A DNA stretch of 64,000 nt from Rallus limicola (Eukaryota; Chordata; Aves; Gruiformes; Rallidae): positions 930,001-994,000 of the forward strand of contig JAKCOZ010000105.1 in NCBI GenBank assembly GCA_022605955.1, given 5' to 3'. The translations under genes and the position numbers were made by a program. Of this stretch, positions 21,101 to 27,850 are shown piece after piece (position 1 is the first letter of the stretch; the number at the start of each line of letters is the position of its first letter). Under the pieces are notes generated by a model. That model was given only the letters and a program-made list of their open reading frames with translations. It made no database searches and had not been told where the DNA came from.

Positions 21101-22920
21101 TGCCATTATTTCCCCGGGGCCGGCAGCACTGGAGGGAAATGAGAAGCTACCTTAAAGGGTTTCGGGTGCAAACCCAATAATTGAATCCAGCCTCGCTGCC
21201 TGTAAATTTCAAAGCTTTAAAGCCTTGAAAAGGGATTCAAGTGGAAGTGGTGACACGTAGCAGCATAAATAATTATCTTTGGTCCCTTTCACCTCTGAGT
21301 TCTTCTTTTGCGGCGTGCAGAACGTGGTCTGAAGAGGTTAATAAACGCGCCGCTGCAAAGTGCTGCCAAAATTACCCCCTCTGCCATGGATAGGGGTTGT
21401 TCTGCTGCATGGGTGTTTGCTGGGGTCTTCCAGCCGGCCTGGAAAGCTGGAGAATAAACTCCATCCCCGTGTGCAGGTGTCTGAGGCTTTTTGTTTTATA
21501 GCCAGGGGTAATATTCTGCCTGGATAAACACCTTGTGCAGCTCTGAATCGCCTCCTGCACAGGATGGAACCTCAGTGGGGATTTTTTTTCAGGGTCAGAG
21601 TCAGCTTGTTTCTTTTTTTTTTTAATTATTATTATTTTTTAATCAATTACAAATCAAAACAGAGACCAAACATGAAGCCTTCCTGGCAGCAGAAGCAGCG
21701 TGCTCTCCCAGAGCCTTTAAAACCAGGCTGTGACAGACTGGTCTGTGGTGGGAACACCGCTCTCCAGCCTGGCAGCAGCTGCTGAGCCACCCTCACCGTG
21801 ACAGGTTCACCCACTGCCTCTTCCTGTAGGATGGGGCAAAGCTGGGTTTCTCTCTGAAAGAGCTACAGGAGAGCCACTCGTCCCCTCCCCACCAAAAAAG
21901 CCCCGAGCCCTTGGAGCAGAGACAAAGCCCCGTGGCTGCTGGTAGCACGTTGTGTTTAATTCACTCCCCGGGCTCTGCAGTGTTTCAGGCTGTGAAATAA
22001 TTTTACATGTTTCAAGGGGACTTTGTGGCATTTTCCAAGAGATTTCTCACCAGATAGCTGATGCCTGGAATGCCTCATCTCAATTTAAAGACACAAACCT
22101 ACTGAATTTGCAGTGATTTTTCTTGTTTTGTTTTGTTTTTTCTCCCAGGGTTGGATTTAAGCATCGTTCACCTGTTGTTTGAAATGAATGGGTGCTGGAA
22201 AATGCTGCTGCTCTAATGATTTCTTTCTTTCCCCCCTTAAAACCCTTCTCTGTTAAAACACACGTAGGATCGATGGCAGCCAAAGCAGAAAGCTGGTACT
22301 CAAAGGAAATATTTTATCTAAGAAATTACAGAAAATCCCCTAAACCTGACTAATCCTGCCAGCAGTGCACAGGCATCACCCTGCTCCACCCCATCCTTGG
22401 TCCCCAGGAAGGACTTCCACTGCCTCCCTGCCTGCCAGGCATCAGTGCCTGGACTGTAAAGCCTGTGTTTCTGTGGGAATTAAAAATCTCCCTTTCAGAG
22501 CCACCCTCCAGGTGTGTGTGTGTGGCTCTCACACTGAGTGTGCCCCTCTGCTCCCTGCATCCCTGAGGTGATACAGCTCCTCCTTGGCCAGTTGCTCTCC
22601 GTTCTAGGAGCGTGGTGCAGAGGGAAGCCGAGGTCCGTGCTGTATGGAACAGCTCTCTGCTGTGAGCAAGCCAAAGCTCCCATTTTCAGGGGAGCATCCC
22701 CGAAGCACCCTTGGAGCCATCCAGCCCTGCCTGTGGTACCTTGGCGGTGCGGAGGATGTGTTGTTTCATTGTCGGGTGGCGCCTGAAGCTCGCCAGGCTT
22801 GTTTGCTGTGGTGTTAATCCAAAAAATAAACCCTTGCTTTTGTTTGTTTGTTCGTAGGCATACGGCCCTGGGAGGCCCTACCCACTGCCACCTCCCTCCG
22901 GAAGATACAGCTGGAATTAG
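80..22920 (+). CDS. XRN2: 5'-3' exoribonuclease 2, 3' portion of gene (13 coding exons)
   Basis: XRN2 is the nuclear 5'-3' exoribonuclease that degrades uncapped RNA. It acts in torpedo termination of RNA polymerase II, in rRNA and snoRNA processing and in RNA surveillance. The exons here join in phase to about 395 residues, roughly residue 556 to the end of a ~950-residue protein. The N-terminal nuclease domain with the catalytic acidic residues lies upstream of the window. Diagnostic segments are [66 protein letters not shown] and the conserved C-terminal end [12 protein letters not shown]. The first ~240 residues belong to the core; the rest is the flexible Arg/Pro/Gln-rich tail. All 12 introns have GT-AG borders. 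Identity is very secure from match to the remembered vertebrate family; exact tail splicing is less certain. Confidence 0.97.
267..356 (+). CDS. XRN2: XRN2 coding exon b
   Basis: This 90-bp exon encodes 30 codons in phase 0 ([20 protein letters not shown] ... MTDP). The acceptor is TTCAACAG and the donor is GTAGGA. The intron before it is only 79 bp. Confidence 0.95.
505..1045 (-). mobile_element. CR1 LINE fragment in XRN2 intron
   Basis: The words GGTTGGAAGGGACCTCCAGA, TCCAACCCCCTGCC, CCCATTGCCCCTTGTCC-like and TTCTCCAGGCTGAACAGCCC are typical of the reverse complement of avian CR1 3' ends. It is 5'-truncated with no reverse transcriptase reading frame. The orientation is inferred from the usual tail order. 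Confidence 0.85.
1338..1410 (+). CDS. XRN2: XRN2 coding exon c
   Basis: This 73-bp exon begins in phase 0 and ends one base into a codon. It encodes [20 protein letters not shown] followed by YAWQ. The acceptor is AATACAG and the donor is GTGAAA. Confidence 0.95.
1978..2200 (+). mobile_element. CR1 LINE fragment in XRN2 intron
   Basis: The words GAGGGTGGTGAGACACTGG, TGCCCAGGGAAGTTGTGG and TCCATCCTTGGAGATCCTGA match the sense strand of the CR1 3' region. It is truncated and diverged and carries no reading frame. Confidence 0.75.
2594..2677 (+). CDS. XRN2: XRN2 coding exon d
   Basis: This 84-bp exon completes a split Gly codon and encodes [20 protein letters not shown] then PDLTPEE. It ends one base into the next codon. 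The acceptor is TTTGCTAG and the donor is GTAAGG. Confidence 0.95.
2678..3477 (+). other. XRN2 intron, nothing notable
   Basis: This 800-base intron contains no recognised repeat, RNA gene or clear regulatory block. Confidence 0.7.
3478..3575 (+). CDS. XRN2: XRN2 coding exon e
   Basis: This 98-bp exon finishes a split Ser codon and encodes [18 protein letters not shown] followed by [14 protein letters not shown]. It ends in phase 0. The acceptor is TTCTCTAG and the donor is GTGGGT. Confidence 0.95.
3660..3739 (+). CDS. XRN2: XRN2 coding exon f
   Basis: This 80-bp exon encodes [20 protein letters not shown] then NAVLPD and ends two bases into a codon. The donor GTGAGT is a full consensus. 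The intron before it is 84 bp. Confidence 0.94.
3740..4731 (+). other. XRN2 intron, nothing notable
   Basis: About 1 kb of unremarkable intron sequence between exons f and g. No repeat or gene was recognised. Confidence 0.7.
4732..4788 (+). CDS. XRN2: XRN2 coding exon g
   Basis: This 57-bp exon encodes [18 protein letters not shown]. It starts with the last base of a split Glu codon and ends with two bases of a Ser codon. The acceptor is TTAACCAG and the donor is GTAAGG. Confidence 0.94.
4789..6607 (+). other. XRN2 intron, nothing notable
   Basis: About 1.8 kb of intron with no supported gene. Short open frames are present but have no family resemblance and no codon structure. Confidence 0.7.
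6608..6676 (+). CDS. XRN2: XRN2 coding exon h
   Basis: This 69-bp exon encodes [20 protein letters not shown] then GA, ending inside a Lys codon. The acceptor is TCTCCTAG and the donor GTAAGT is a full consensus. Confidence 0.95.
6776..6910 (+). CDS. XRN2: XRN2 coding exon i
   Basis: This 135-bp exon encodes [13 protein letters not shown], a short variable run, then [20 protein letters not shown] and TL. It ends inside a Gly codon. This is one of the most recognisable XRN2 blocks and marks the end of the conserved core. The preceding intron is 99 bp. Confidence 0.96.
6911..7849 (+). other. XRN2 intron, nothing notable
   Basis: About 0.9 kb of intron with no recognised repeat or motif cluster. 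Confidence 0.7.
7850..7977 (+). CDS. XRN2: XRN2 coding exon j
   Basis: This 128-bp exon encodes [20 protein letters not shown] then [20 protein letters not shown] and LS. It belongs to the low-complexity C-terminal tail and matches the family pattern of YRPLL...IPKLMS. The acceptor is CCTCCCAG and the donor is GTAAGT. Confidence 0.93.
9718..9744. repeat. Perfect inverted repeat, 13-bp arms, 1-base loop
   Basis: The arms TGGAATGGAAACC and GGTTTCCATTCCA are exact reverse complements separated by one base. Confidence 0.9.
10170..10440. promoter_or_regulatory. Candidate enhancer block in XRN2 intron
   Basis: This AT-rich block contains two TCF/LEF-type words (CTTTGATG at 10199, CTTTGATT at 10412), a FOX core GTAAACA at 10394 and an NKX2-like TCAAGTGC at 10256, plus GATTAG words. 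This is seen directly; enhancer function is inferred and conservation is untested. Confidence 0.4.
12020..12480. promoter_or_regulatory. Candidate GLI/SOX block in XRN2 intron
   Basis: The block contains an exact GLI consensus TGGGTGGTC at 12308-12316, a SOX-type ACAAT word in AAACAATTG about 10 bases upstream, and TTTGATTGATG. It is AT-rich against its surroundings. Function is inferred only. Confidence 0.35.
12995..13055 (+). CDS. XRN2: XRN2 coding exon k
   Basis: This 61-bp exon encodes [20 protein letters not shown] and ends with two bases of the next codon. It follows a 5-kb intron. The acceptor is GCCCTCTAG and the donor is GTAAGG. Confidence 0.93.
13430..13760. promoter_or_regulatory. 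Candidate conserved noncoding block
   Basis: This AT-rich, non-repetitive stretch has TAAT and GATT words and little CpG, unlike the flanks. It lies within the XRN2 intron. Regulatory status is inferred from composition alone. Confidence 0.3.
14010..14040. repeat. Poly-C followed by poly-T tract
   Basis: A run of about 18 C followed by about 11 T. Its length is likely unstable and prone to sequencing error. Confidence 0.9.
14040..14280. promoter_or_regulatory. Candidate noncoding element with RFX-like half site
   Basis: The block contains CCATGGCAACCGG, close to an RFX X-box half, together with TTAATTGCAAAC and CATTAG words. Function is inferred and was not tested. Confidence 0.3.
15400..15650 (-). 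mobile_element. Diverged CR1-like fragment
   Basis: The phrase CCCTGGGCAGCCTGTGCC, followed by a run ending GAGCCCATTGCCCCTTGTCC and CTGGCTGAAGAGACC, follows the order of the CR1 3' region in reverse orientation. It is diverged and its borders are approximate. Confidence 0.6.
17233..17271 (+). CDS. Candidate XRN2 cassette exon (39 bp)
   Basis: The segment is flanked by a strong acceptor (CTTTTTCCCTTACAG) and a strong donor (GTAAGC). It starts and ends at the same codon position, so it can be included or skipped without a frame change. Inclusion adds 13 residues, reading [14 protein letters not shown] across its borders in place of a single Arg at the junction. The skipped form is closer to the mammalian protein as remembered. 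It is therefore called alternative rather than constitutive, and it may be a decoy. Confidence 0.4.
17330..17600. promoter_or_regulatory. Candidate conserved noncoding block beside cassette exon
   Basis: This AT-rich, repeat-free block begins about 60 bases after the candidate cassette exon and contains TTTTTAATTGAACAATG, CAATTAAAAC and GTCAATTGAAAAC. It could hold splicing or transcriptional control. This is inferred from composition. Confidence 0.35.
18241..18382 (+). CDS. XRN2: XRN2 coding exon l
   Basis: This 142-bp exon encodes [20 protein letters not shown] then [20 protein letters not shown] and RMDRGRQ. It ends in phase 0. It matches the family pattern PLLPWNRMLQ ... GGP. The acceptor is CTGTACACAG and the donor is GTATGG. 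Confidence 0.94.
18383..22857 (+). other. XRN2 last intron (4.5 kb)
   Basis: The intron is mostly unremarkable, with one strong regulatory-looking block at 21060-21370 and a T-rich run near 21610. No repeat family or gene was recognised. Confidence 0.6.
21060..21370. promoter_or_regulatory. Candidate enhancer with tandem NKX2 motifs
   Basis: Overlapping NK2 homeodomain-type words TCAAGTGG (21237-21244) and GGAAGTGG (21243-21250) lie in an AT-rich block. The block also has AATAATTGAATCC, TAAATAATTATC and GGTTAATAAACG. Known NK2 factors bind T(C/T)AAGTG. Regulation of the neighbouring NKX2 genes is inferred. Confidence 0.4.
22858..22920 (+). CDS. XRN2: XRN2 last coding exon
   Basis: This 63-bp coding segment reads [20 protein letters not shown] and ends with a TAG stop. 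The C-terminus is nearly identical to that of mammalian XRN2. The acceptor is TTTGTTCGTAG. Confidence 0.96.
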   Translation, partial: AYGPGRPYPLPPPSGRYSWN

Positions 22921-23535
22921 CTCCTGGCTCGGGCTCGGGGTGTTTTTTAATCTACAGAAAGCGGCCGGGTTTGGGGTTTATTATTTGGGGAGGGGGAAAG
23001 AATGGAACCCTTCAGAAACGTCCCTGTAGTTTTTAAACTATGATACTTGTTTTAAATGTGCACATTTCTTACTGAACTGGTGGTTTATTTTCGGGGGGGG
23101 GAGAGGGTCTCTGTCACTTGGAAATAGCCTATTCCAGAGGGCGAGCAGCTCAGCTCGCCTTGCTAATTTGCCCGTCAGACGCTCGATGAGGTAGGAGTGC
23201 TGTTTTGTCTTTACTACGTATCCAAGCTGTGCTTTAGCTGTGCCTGTCAATCTGAACTCCAAACATCCTTTGCTCCACACATAAGAGCCTGAAAACAGAC
23301 ACAGAGTTTTTAAAGAGTCCATAGAAATGGGATTTTATGAACTCCTGGGGCGGGCGCAGCAGGCAGCCGGCGGAGCACGGGGTTTAAAGACACGTCTGCC
23401 GGTGTTCCTTCTCAGATGCTTCCTTGGATTTCTCACAGAGAGAGGAGATGTCTTCTTTTCTTTCTCTTTCTTTTTATTTTTTTTTGTTTGTTTTTCCTTT
23501 TGGACTTGAAAGTAAAACATTTCAACTTTTACAAC
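22921..23535 (+). other. XRN2: XRN2 3' UTR (approximate end)
   Basis: The untranslated end runs from the stop codon to about 20 bases past a candidate poly(A) signal. Its length of about 600 bases is an inference from that signal. It is T-rich towards the end and no coding potential was seen. Confidence 0.55.
23511..23516 (+). terminator. Candidate XRN2 poly(A) signal AGTAAA
   Basis: AGTAAA is a known weak variant of AATAAA. It is followed by a GU-rich stretch (TGTTGTGCCTGGTTTTGCC) suitable as a downstream element. No AATAAA occurs on this strand in the 1 kb after the stop codon. Confidence 0.5.
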
Positions 23536-25400
23536 TGTTGTGCCTGGTTTTGCCTTGGTTCCTGTAAGATAACCGAGCGCGGGGGTGTACGTGTCTGTTT
23601 TGATATCTAATTTAAAGTCGCTGCGCAGTGCAGAGTGCCCATCCCTTTTTAGCACACTTTCTTAGGGGTTTTCCATGTGAGTGTACCAAATCAGTAAATA
23701 TTTTTATTTGCTTTATAAAGTGGCTTTTGAAATTCTGAGCTGTATCGAGTGGTTTACTTACCCCCCACCCCCTCCAACCCCCCATCTCCTCCAGCCCCAG
23801 CACCCCTCTGCCTCCTCTCTCCGTACCTCTGTGCCCGTGGTGTTATTGGTTTCTTGGGAAGGAAATCCACCCAGCCTCTACCATCGCACTGGAAAAGCTT
23901 TGTTTAATCAAAAAAAAGGTAAAAGAAGAGCATCCTGTTAGCTGAGTGGCACCAGGGCCAGCATGGCATCCTTCCCTGGTGCCCACCTTGGGCTGGTCCC
24001 TGTATCCCCCACATCACCCACGGCACAGTGCCGCTGTGAGCAGGTTTTTCAGCCCCTTCCTCCGAGGTGCAGGGGGGGAAAGAAGCCCAGACCCTTGGAA
24101 CCTTTGGGAGGAAGAAATCCTGCAACTGGATTCATTATTTCTCAAGTGATTGAGGGTGGAGCAGAGTCCTTCATTGTAATGCAAAGAGTTGTGGTCCTGG
24201 GGAAGCGCCACCGGCCCTGCCAATGGCCTTCTGCCTCGGCAGGGGAAATATTTGGGGCTCAAAAAAGGAGGAAAAAAAAGTAATTTTGCTTTTGGAGTGG
24301 GACAAAACCAGCCGGGAAATGGGAATTTTCATGCAAATGGGGTGGTCGAGTGTGAGGCCGGAGGAAGGAGCAGGGAGCTGGTCCTTGTGCTGCCGCAGGT
24401 ACCCTCTGCTCCCTAGGATGAACCTGGGCTGCGAGCAGGCTTTTGTCCCTTGCTCCCCGCGTTTGGGGGCTGAGGCTGCAGAAACGGGGATGAAAAAGCA
24501 TCCTGGGGGGCTGCTTTGGGAAGGGCTTGCCCCTTCAGCCCTTGCCTCTTCCTAGCTCTTCTCTCCCTTAGCTGACGGCCGTGAGTCTCGGGTCTGGCTG
24601 GCATTTGAGCGCAGCCGGCCCTCGGCCGCGAGGGATGCGGTGCCCACCCGCACCCTCGGAGCAACGCGCTTGGCCGGGACCTCCAAGGTCCTCTGCGCCG
24701 TCACATCGGGGTGGGATGCAGGGCCCGACCGTGGAGCATCACCCCTCCGCTGGCCGCTTGCTCTGGCTGCCCGCTGTCCCCTGCCCGGGCGGGGAGCCCT
24801 GCTGCTGCCCCGCGGGGTTGGGATGGCCCTTGGGCGGCACAGGATGCCCGCGGCGGTGCTGGGGCCGCTTTGCCCCTCTCCGTGCGCGTTTTCCAAGCCG
24901 GAGCCGAGCCTGAAGCCTCCCTCCTCGCCTCGCCAGGGCTGGAAGGATGATCAGGCCCAGGGCCGGTCCCCGTGGAAGCCCGGCGGTGGAAGAGGGGAGA
25001 GCCGCGGGGGTCCCTGTGTATCGCCCCGTCCCCCGAGAGAGCGGGCCCCGTCTGGCGGCTGCGGGAAGGGACCGGCGGGGATCCCCGCCGCTTCTGCCCC
25101 CCGCCCCCTGGGACGGCTCTCGGGGCCGGTCGCCGGCCCTAAATCCGTTTGGGTTTGGGTTTGGGTTTGGGGGGGGTTGTTCCTTCACGGCGCGACCGGG
25201 AGCGGCGCGGAGCCGCGGCCGTGCCCGAGGCTGGGCGGGGGGAGCCCCTGGAGGGGCCGGGGTTCAGCGGACCCCCCGAGGACGGCGGAGCCGGGGAGAG
25301 AGGCGGGGGGCGCGGAACGAAATCCTCTGAGCGGCTGGGAGGGAGGTGGAGAAACGGGGCTCGGGGGTCTTCCAGGGGCGGCCGAACCGCAGCCGTGCGC
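23536..25400. other. XRN2-NKX2-4 tail-to-tail spacer
   Basis: No gene is supported. The first kilobase is moderate in GC; from about 24,580 CpG density rises sharply into the NKX2-4 island. It includes a (TTTGGG) run at 25147-25176. Confidence 0.6.
25147..25176 (+). repeat. TTTGGG tandem run, G-quadruplex candidate
   Basis: Four G-runs separated by TTT loops fit the classical G-quadruplex rule. The last run is eight G long. Confidence 0.85.
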
Positions 25401-25443
25401 GCAGCGAGAGCGAAGCAGCCGGCTCTTGAGAACAACGCTTCCT

Positions 25444-25449
25444 TTTATT
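25444..25449 (-). terminator. Distal candidate NKX2-4 poly(A) signal
   Basis: TTTATT on the + strand reads AATAAA on the - strand, about 1.25 kb past the NKX2-4 stop, next to an A/T-rich stretch (25444-25510). It is an alternative to the proximal signal at 26087. Confidence 0.3.
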
Positions 25450-25974
25450 GTTAAAAATAATAAAAATAATAAAATTAAAACAACAACAAAACAAAAACAA
25501 AATTAAAAGAAAGGGAAAACTGCCGGGAAGTCCCGAGATGCGCTTCCCGGAGCGCTGGGACGAGCCCCGGTCCGTCCCGCCGGTCTCCGCCGTCGTTCCT
25601 CCTCCGGCCCCGGCCGCTGCGGAGCCCGATCCCCCGCCCTGTCCCGGCGGGGAAGCGGTGTCCAGCCCCGGAGATTCCCGCATCCCGGGGTCTCGGTGAT
25701 CTCCGCAGCTCGGCGCGGTGCCGGGGCTGGCGGCGCCGTCTGCCCGGCGGCTGCGGGGGCCGCGCGTACGTTCGTTCACGAGAGCAACGATTAACAATAA
25801 CGATCACAACGGGTTTCCCACCCCCCCTTAAATCTGAGCACCGGCGTTCGAGAGCTCTTCTGCCGGGAGACCCTCCGCCGCTGCCGGCCGTGGGTTCGGG
25901 TTGTTTCCGTGCTCCAGCCGCTCCCCGTCCTCCAAAAGGCAGCGGCCGCCCGCCGCTCGCCCCGCTCGCCGCCT

Positions 25975-26110
25975 CCTCGACCTTGAGTTACAACTCAATT
26001 TACCTTCAATCGAATAATAATGAAATTGCACTTGAGGGGCACCCTTATAAAATTAATTCTGCTGAGATAAGTTGCACTTCAGAAGATTTATTGTTCGCGT
26101 TCAATGGGGC
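25975..26110. promoter_or_regulatory. AT-rich island in NKX2-4 3' region
   Basis: This AT-rich block sits in an otherwise very GC-rich region. It contains a perfect inverted repeat TTGAGTT-AC-AACTCAA (25983-25998) and an NKX2-like TCAAGTGC on the - strand (26028-26035). It overlaps the end of the predicted 3' UTR. The sharp compositional change suggests constraint; function is unknown. Confidence 0.4.
26087..26092 (-). terminator. NKX2-4: Proximal candidate NKX2-4 poly(A) signal
   Basis: AATAAA on the - strand about 605 bases after the stop codon would give a 3' UTR of roughly 630 bases. Confidence 0.5.
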
Positions 26111-26696
26111 TGTAAGGTATCCGCGCACCGGCGCGGGCTCCGGGGCGCGTCGGGGTTCGGCTGCCGGTGCCCGGCCGCAGGAGAACGGGGCCAGGCCAGG
26201 AGCGGAGGAGCCCCGCAGCCCGCCGGCAGCCCCCCTCGTCCCGGGGTCGGGTCGGGTCGCGTCTTGCCCCCCAGTGTCCCTCACCGGCCGGGCGCCCCGT
26301 CGGGGCGGCTCTCCCGGGCGGGCCGCCGGCTGCGATGCGGGGCCACCGGCACCCGCATCCGGCACGCATCGCCCGCGGCCCCGCGCCCACTCGGCCGCCC
26401 GCCCCCCGTCCTGGTCTCGGCTCCATGGTTCGAAAACCCCCGAAAGTCTAAAAAAAAAAAAACAAAACCAAAAACGAACCCGAAGCGAGCCCGAGAGGAT
26501 TTGGGGCGGGGTGGGGGAGTAGAGGCCCGAGGCGGGGACCTAGGGGCGGCCGTCGGGGCTCCCCGCGGGCCGGTGCCGCCGAGCGCCTGGCCGGGCCGGG
26601 CCGGGGCTGCCGTCGGGGCCGGTCCCGGAGGGCGGGGGCGACTCCGAGGCGGGGCGGGAGGGGGGTGACGGGCGGGGTGGGGGGCGCCGAGGATGA
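26093..26696 (-). other. NKX2-4: NKX2-4 3' UTR
   Basis: GC-rich untranslated sequence between the stop codon and the proximal AATAAA. An A-rich run on the + strand lies near 26,450. The extent is inferred from the poly(A) signal. Confidence 0.5.
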
Positions 26697-27361
26697 TTAC
26701 CACGTCCTGCCGTAGAGCAGGTTGGGGCTGACCATGCCGCCGTTGTAGTCGACGCCGGCCGAGTCCATGGGGGCCAGGGGGGGCACCTGGCCGTGCAGCG
26801 CCGGCGGGCTGGGCGAGAGCTCCTCCAAGTCGGCCGCCTGCCCCAGCGAGCCGGGGTGCGGGTGGGCGGCGGGGGCGGCGGCGGGCAGCGCCCCGGCGGA
26901 GGCGGCGGGGGGAGGGGGTGCGGGCTGCCCGGGGGCCGGGGTGCCGCTGCCCGGCGGCGGGCAGGGCTTGCCGTCCTTCACCAGCACGGGCACGGCGACG
27001 CGGCGCGGCGAGTGCTGCTGGCAGAGGCCGCCGCCGCCGTCGGGGTGCAGCTGCTGGGCGGCCGCCTTGTCCTTGGCCTGGCGCTTCATCTTGTAGCGAT
27101 GGTTCTGGAACCAGATCTTCACCTGGGTGGGGGTGAGGTGGATCAGGCTGGCCAGGTGCTCCCGCTCGGGCGCCGACAGGTACTTCTGCTGCTTGAAGCG
27201 CCGCTCCAGCTCGTAGACCTGCGCCTGGGAGAAGAGCACCCTCCTCTTCCTCCGCGGGGCCGCGTGGAGCGGCACGATGGCCTTGGCGCCCTCGGCGATG
27301 CCGCTCAGGCCGCCCATCCCGGCCACGTTCATCCCCGCCGACGGGCCCATGAACCTGGAGA
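26697..27361 (-). CDS. NKX2-4: NKX2-4 coding exon 2 (homeodomain)
   Basis: 665 coding bases ending at a TAA stop (26697-26699). It encodes [14 protein letters not shown], the whole homeodomain, the NK2-specific domain and a Pro/Ala-rich tail ending LLYGRTW. The split Ile codon joins correctly with exon 1. Confidence 0.95.
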
Positions 27362-27850
27362 CTGAGCAGCGGGACGGGCGGCTCAGCGCCAGCGGCCGCC
27401 CCGTCGGGGACAGCGGCTCCCCCCGCCCCGCCGCCCCCGCCGCCCCCGCCGCCCCCGCCGCCCGCACTTACTGCTGGAGTAGCGGGGGTCGCCGCCGGCC
27501 CCGTACCAGCCGCCGCCCGCCGCCGCGCCGCTCCGCATCCCCTCGGGGTAGGCGGGCAGCTCGCCCATGTTGCCCAGTCCGCCGTTGCAGTAGCCCCCGA
27601 CGGCGCCGTGCGGGAACTGGGAGACGCCGTGGGGCATGTGGTAGGCTGCCGCCCCGGTGGGGCCGGCCACGACGTGCTGCGGCACGGCGGCGGCGGCGGC
27701 GGCGGGCACGGGCGGCTGGCGGTAGGGCCCGAGGGGCGCGCCCAGCCCGCCCGCCCCGTCCATGCCGCCGAACTTCTTGTAGCTCTCCTCCATCGGGCTG
27801 AGGATGTCGGTGACCGAGAAGGGCGTCGTGTGCTTGGGGCTCAGCGACAT
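26697..27850 (-). CDS. NKX2-4: Homeobox protein Nkx-2.4 (two exons)
   Basis: NK2-class homeodomain transcription factor, paralogue of NKX2-1, acting in the nucleus and known from ventral forebrain/hypothalamus. Two exons (27472-27850 and 26697-27361) join in phase to 347 residues; human NKX2-4 is about 354. The N-terminus has the TN/eh1-like repressor motif [10 protein letters not shown] (residues 11-20), followed by an Ala-rich and Gly-rich segment. The homeodomain is residues 163-222, with WFQN and the NK2-specific Tyr at homeodomain position 54 (NHRY). The NK2-specific domain [16 protein letters not shown] lies at 245-260 and the end is NLLYGRTW. The segment [10 protein letters not shown] before the homeodomain and the NLLYGRTW end place it in the NKX2-1/2-4 subgroup. 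Synteny beside XRN2 and NKX2-2 selects NKX2-4 over NKX2-1. Confidence 0.95.
27362..27471 (-). other. NKX2-4 intron, 110 bp, G-rich tandem repeat
   Basis: The borders are GTAAGT and CTGCTCAG on the - strand. Much of the intron is a 9-bp repeat (CGGGGGCGG on the - strand) in about four copies. It is near the lower size limit for vertebrate introns and has a weak polypyrimidine tract. Confidence 0.85.
27472..27850 (-). CDS. NKX2-4: NKX2-4 coding exon 1
   Basis: ATG at 27848-27850 starts [19 protein letters not shown], the conserved N-terminus. The exon has 379 coding bases (126 codons plus one base) and ends at a GTAAGT donor on the - strand. It includes an alanine run and the segment [11 protein letters not shown]. 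Confidence 0.93.

Noticed and set aside
25147..25176. Interstitial telomere
   Set aside because: The unit is TTTGGG rather than the vertebrate TTAGGG and there are only four units.
24640..25506. 288-codon + strand frame in the CpG island
   Set aside because: Same GC artefact. It crosses the TTTGGG repeat and an A-rich run and has no family resemblance.
26793..27365. 190-codon + strand frame antisense to the NKX2-4 homeodomain
   Set aside because: It is the shadow of a conserved GC-rich coding exon on the opposite strand.
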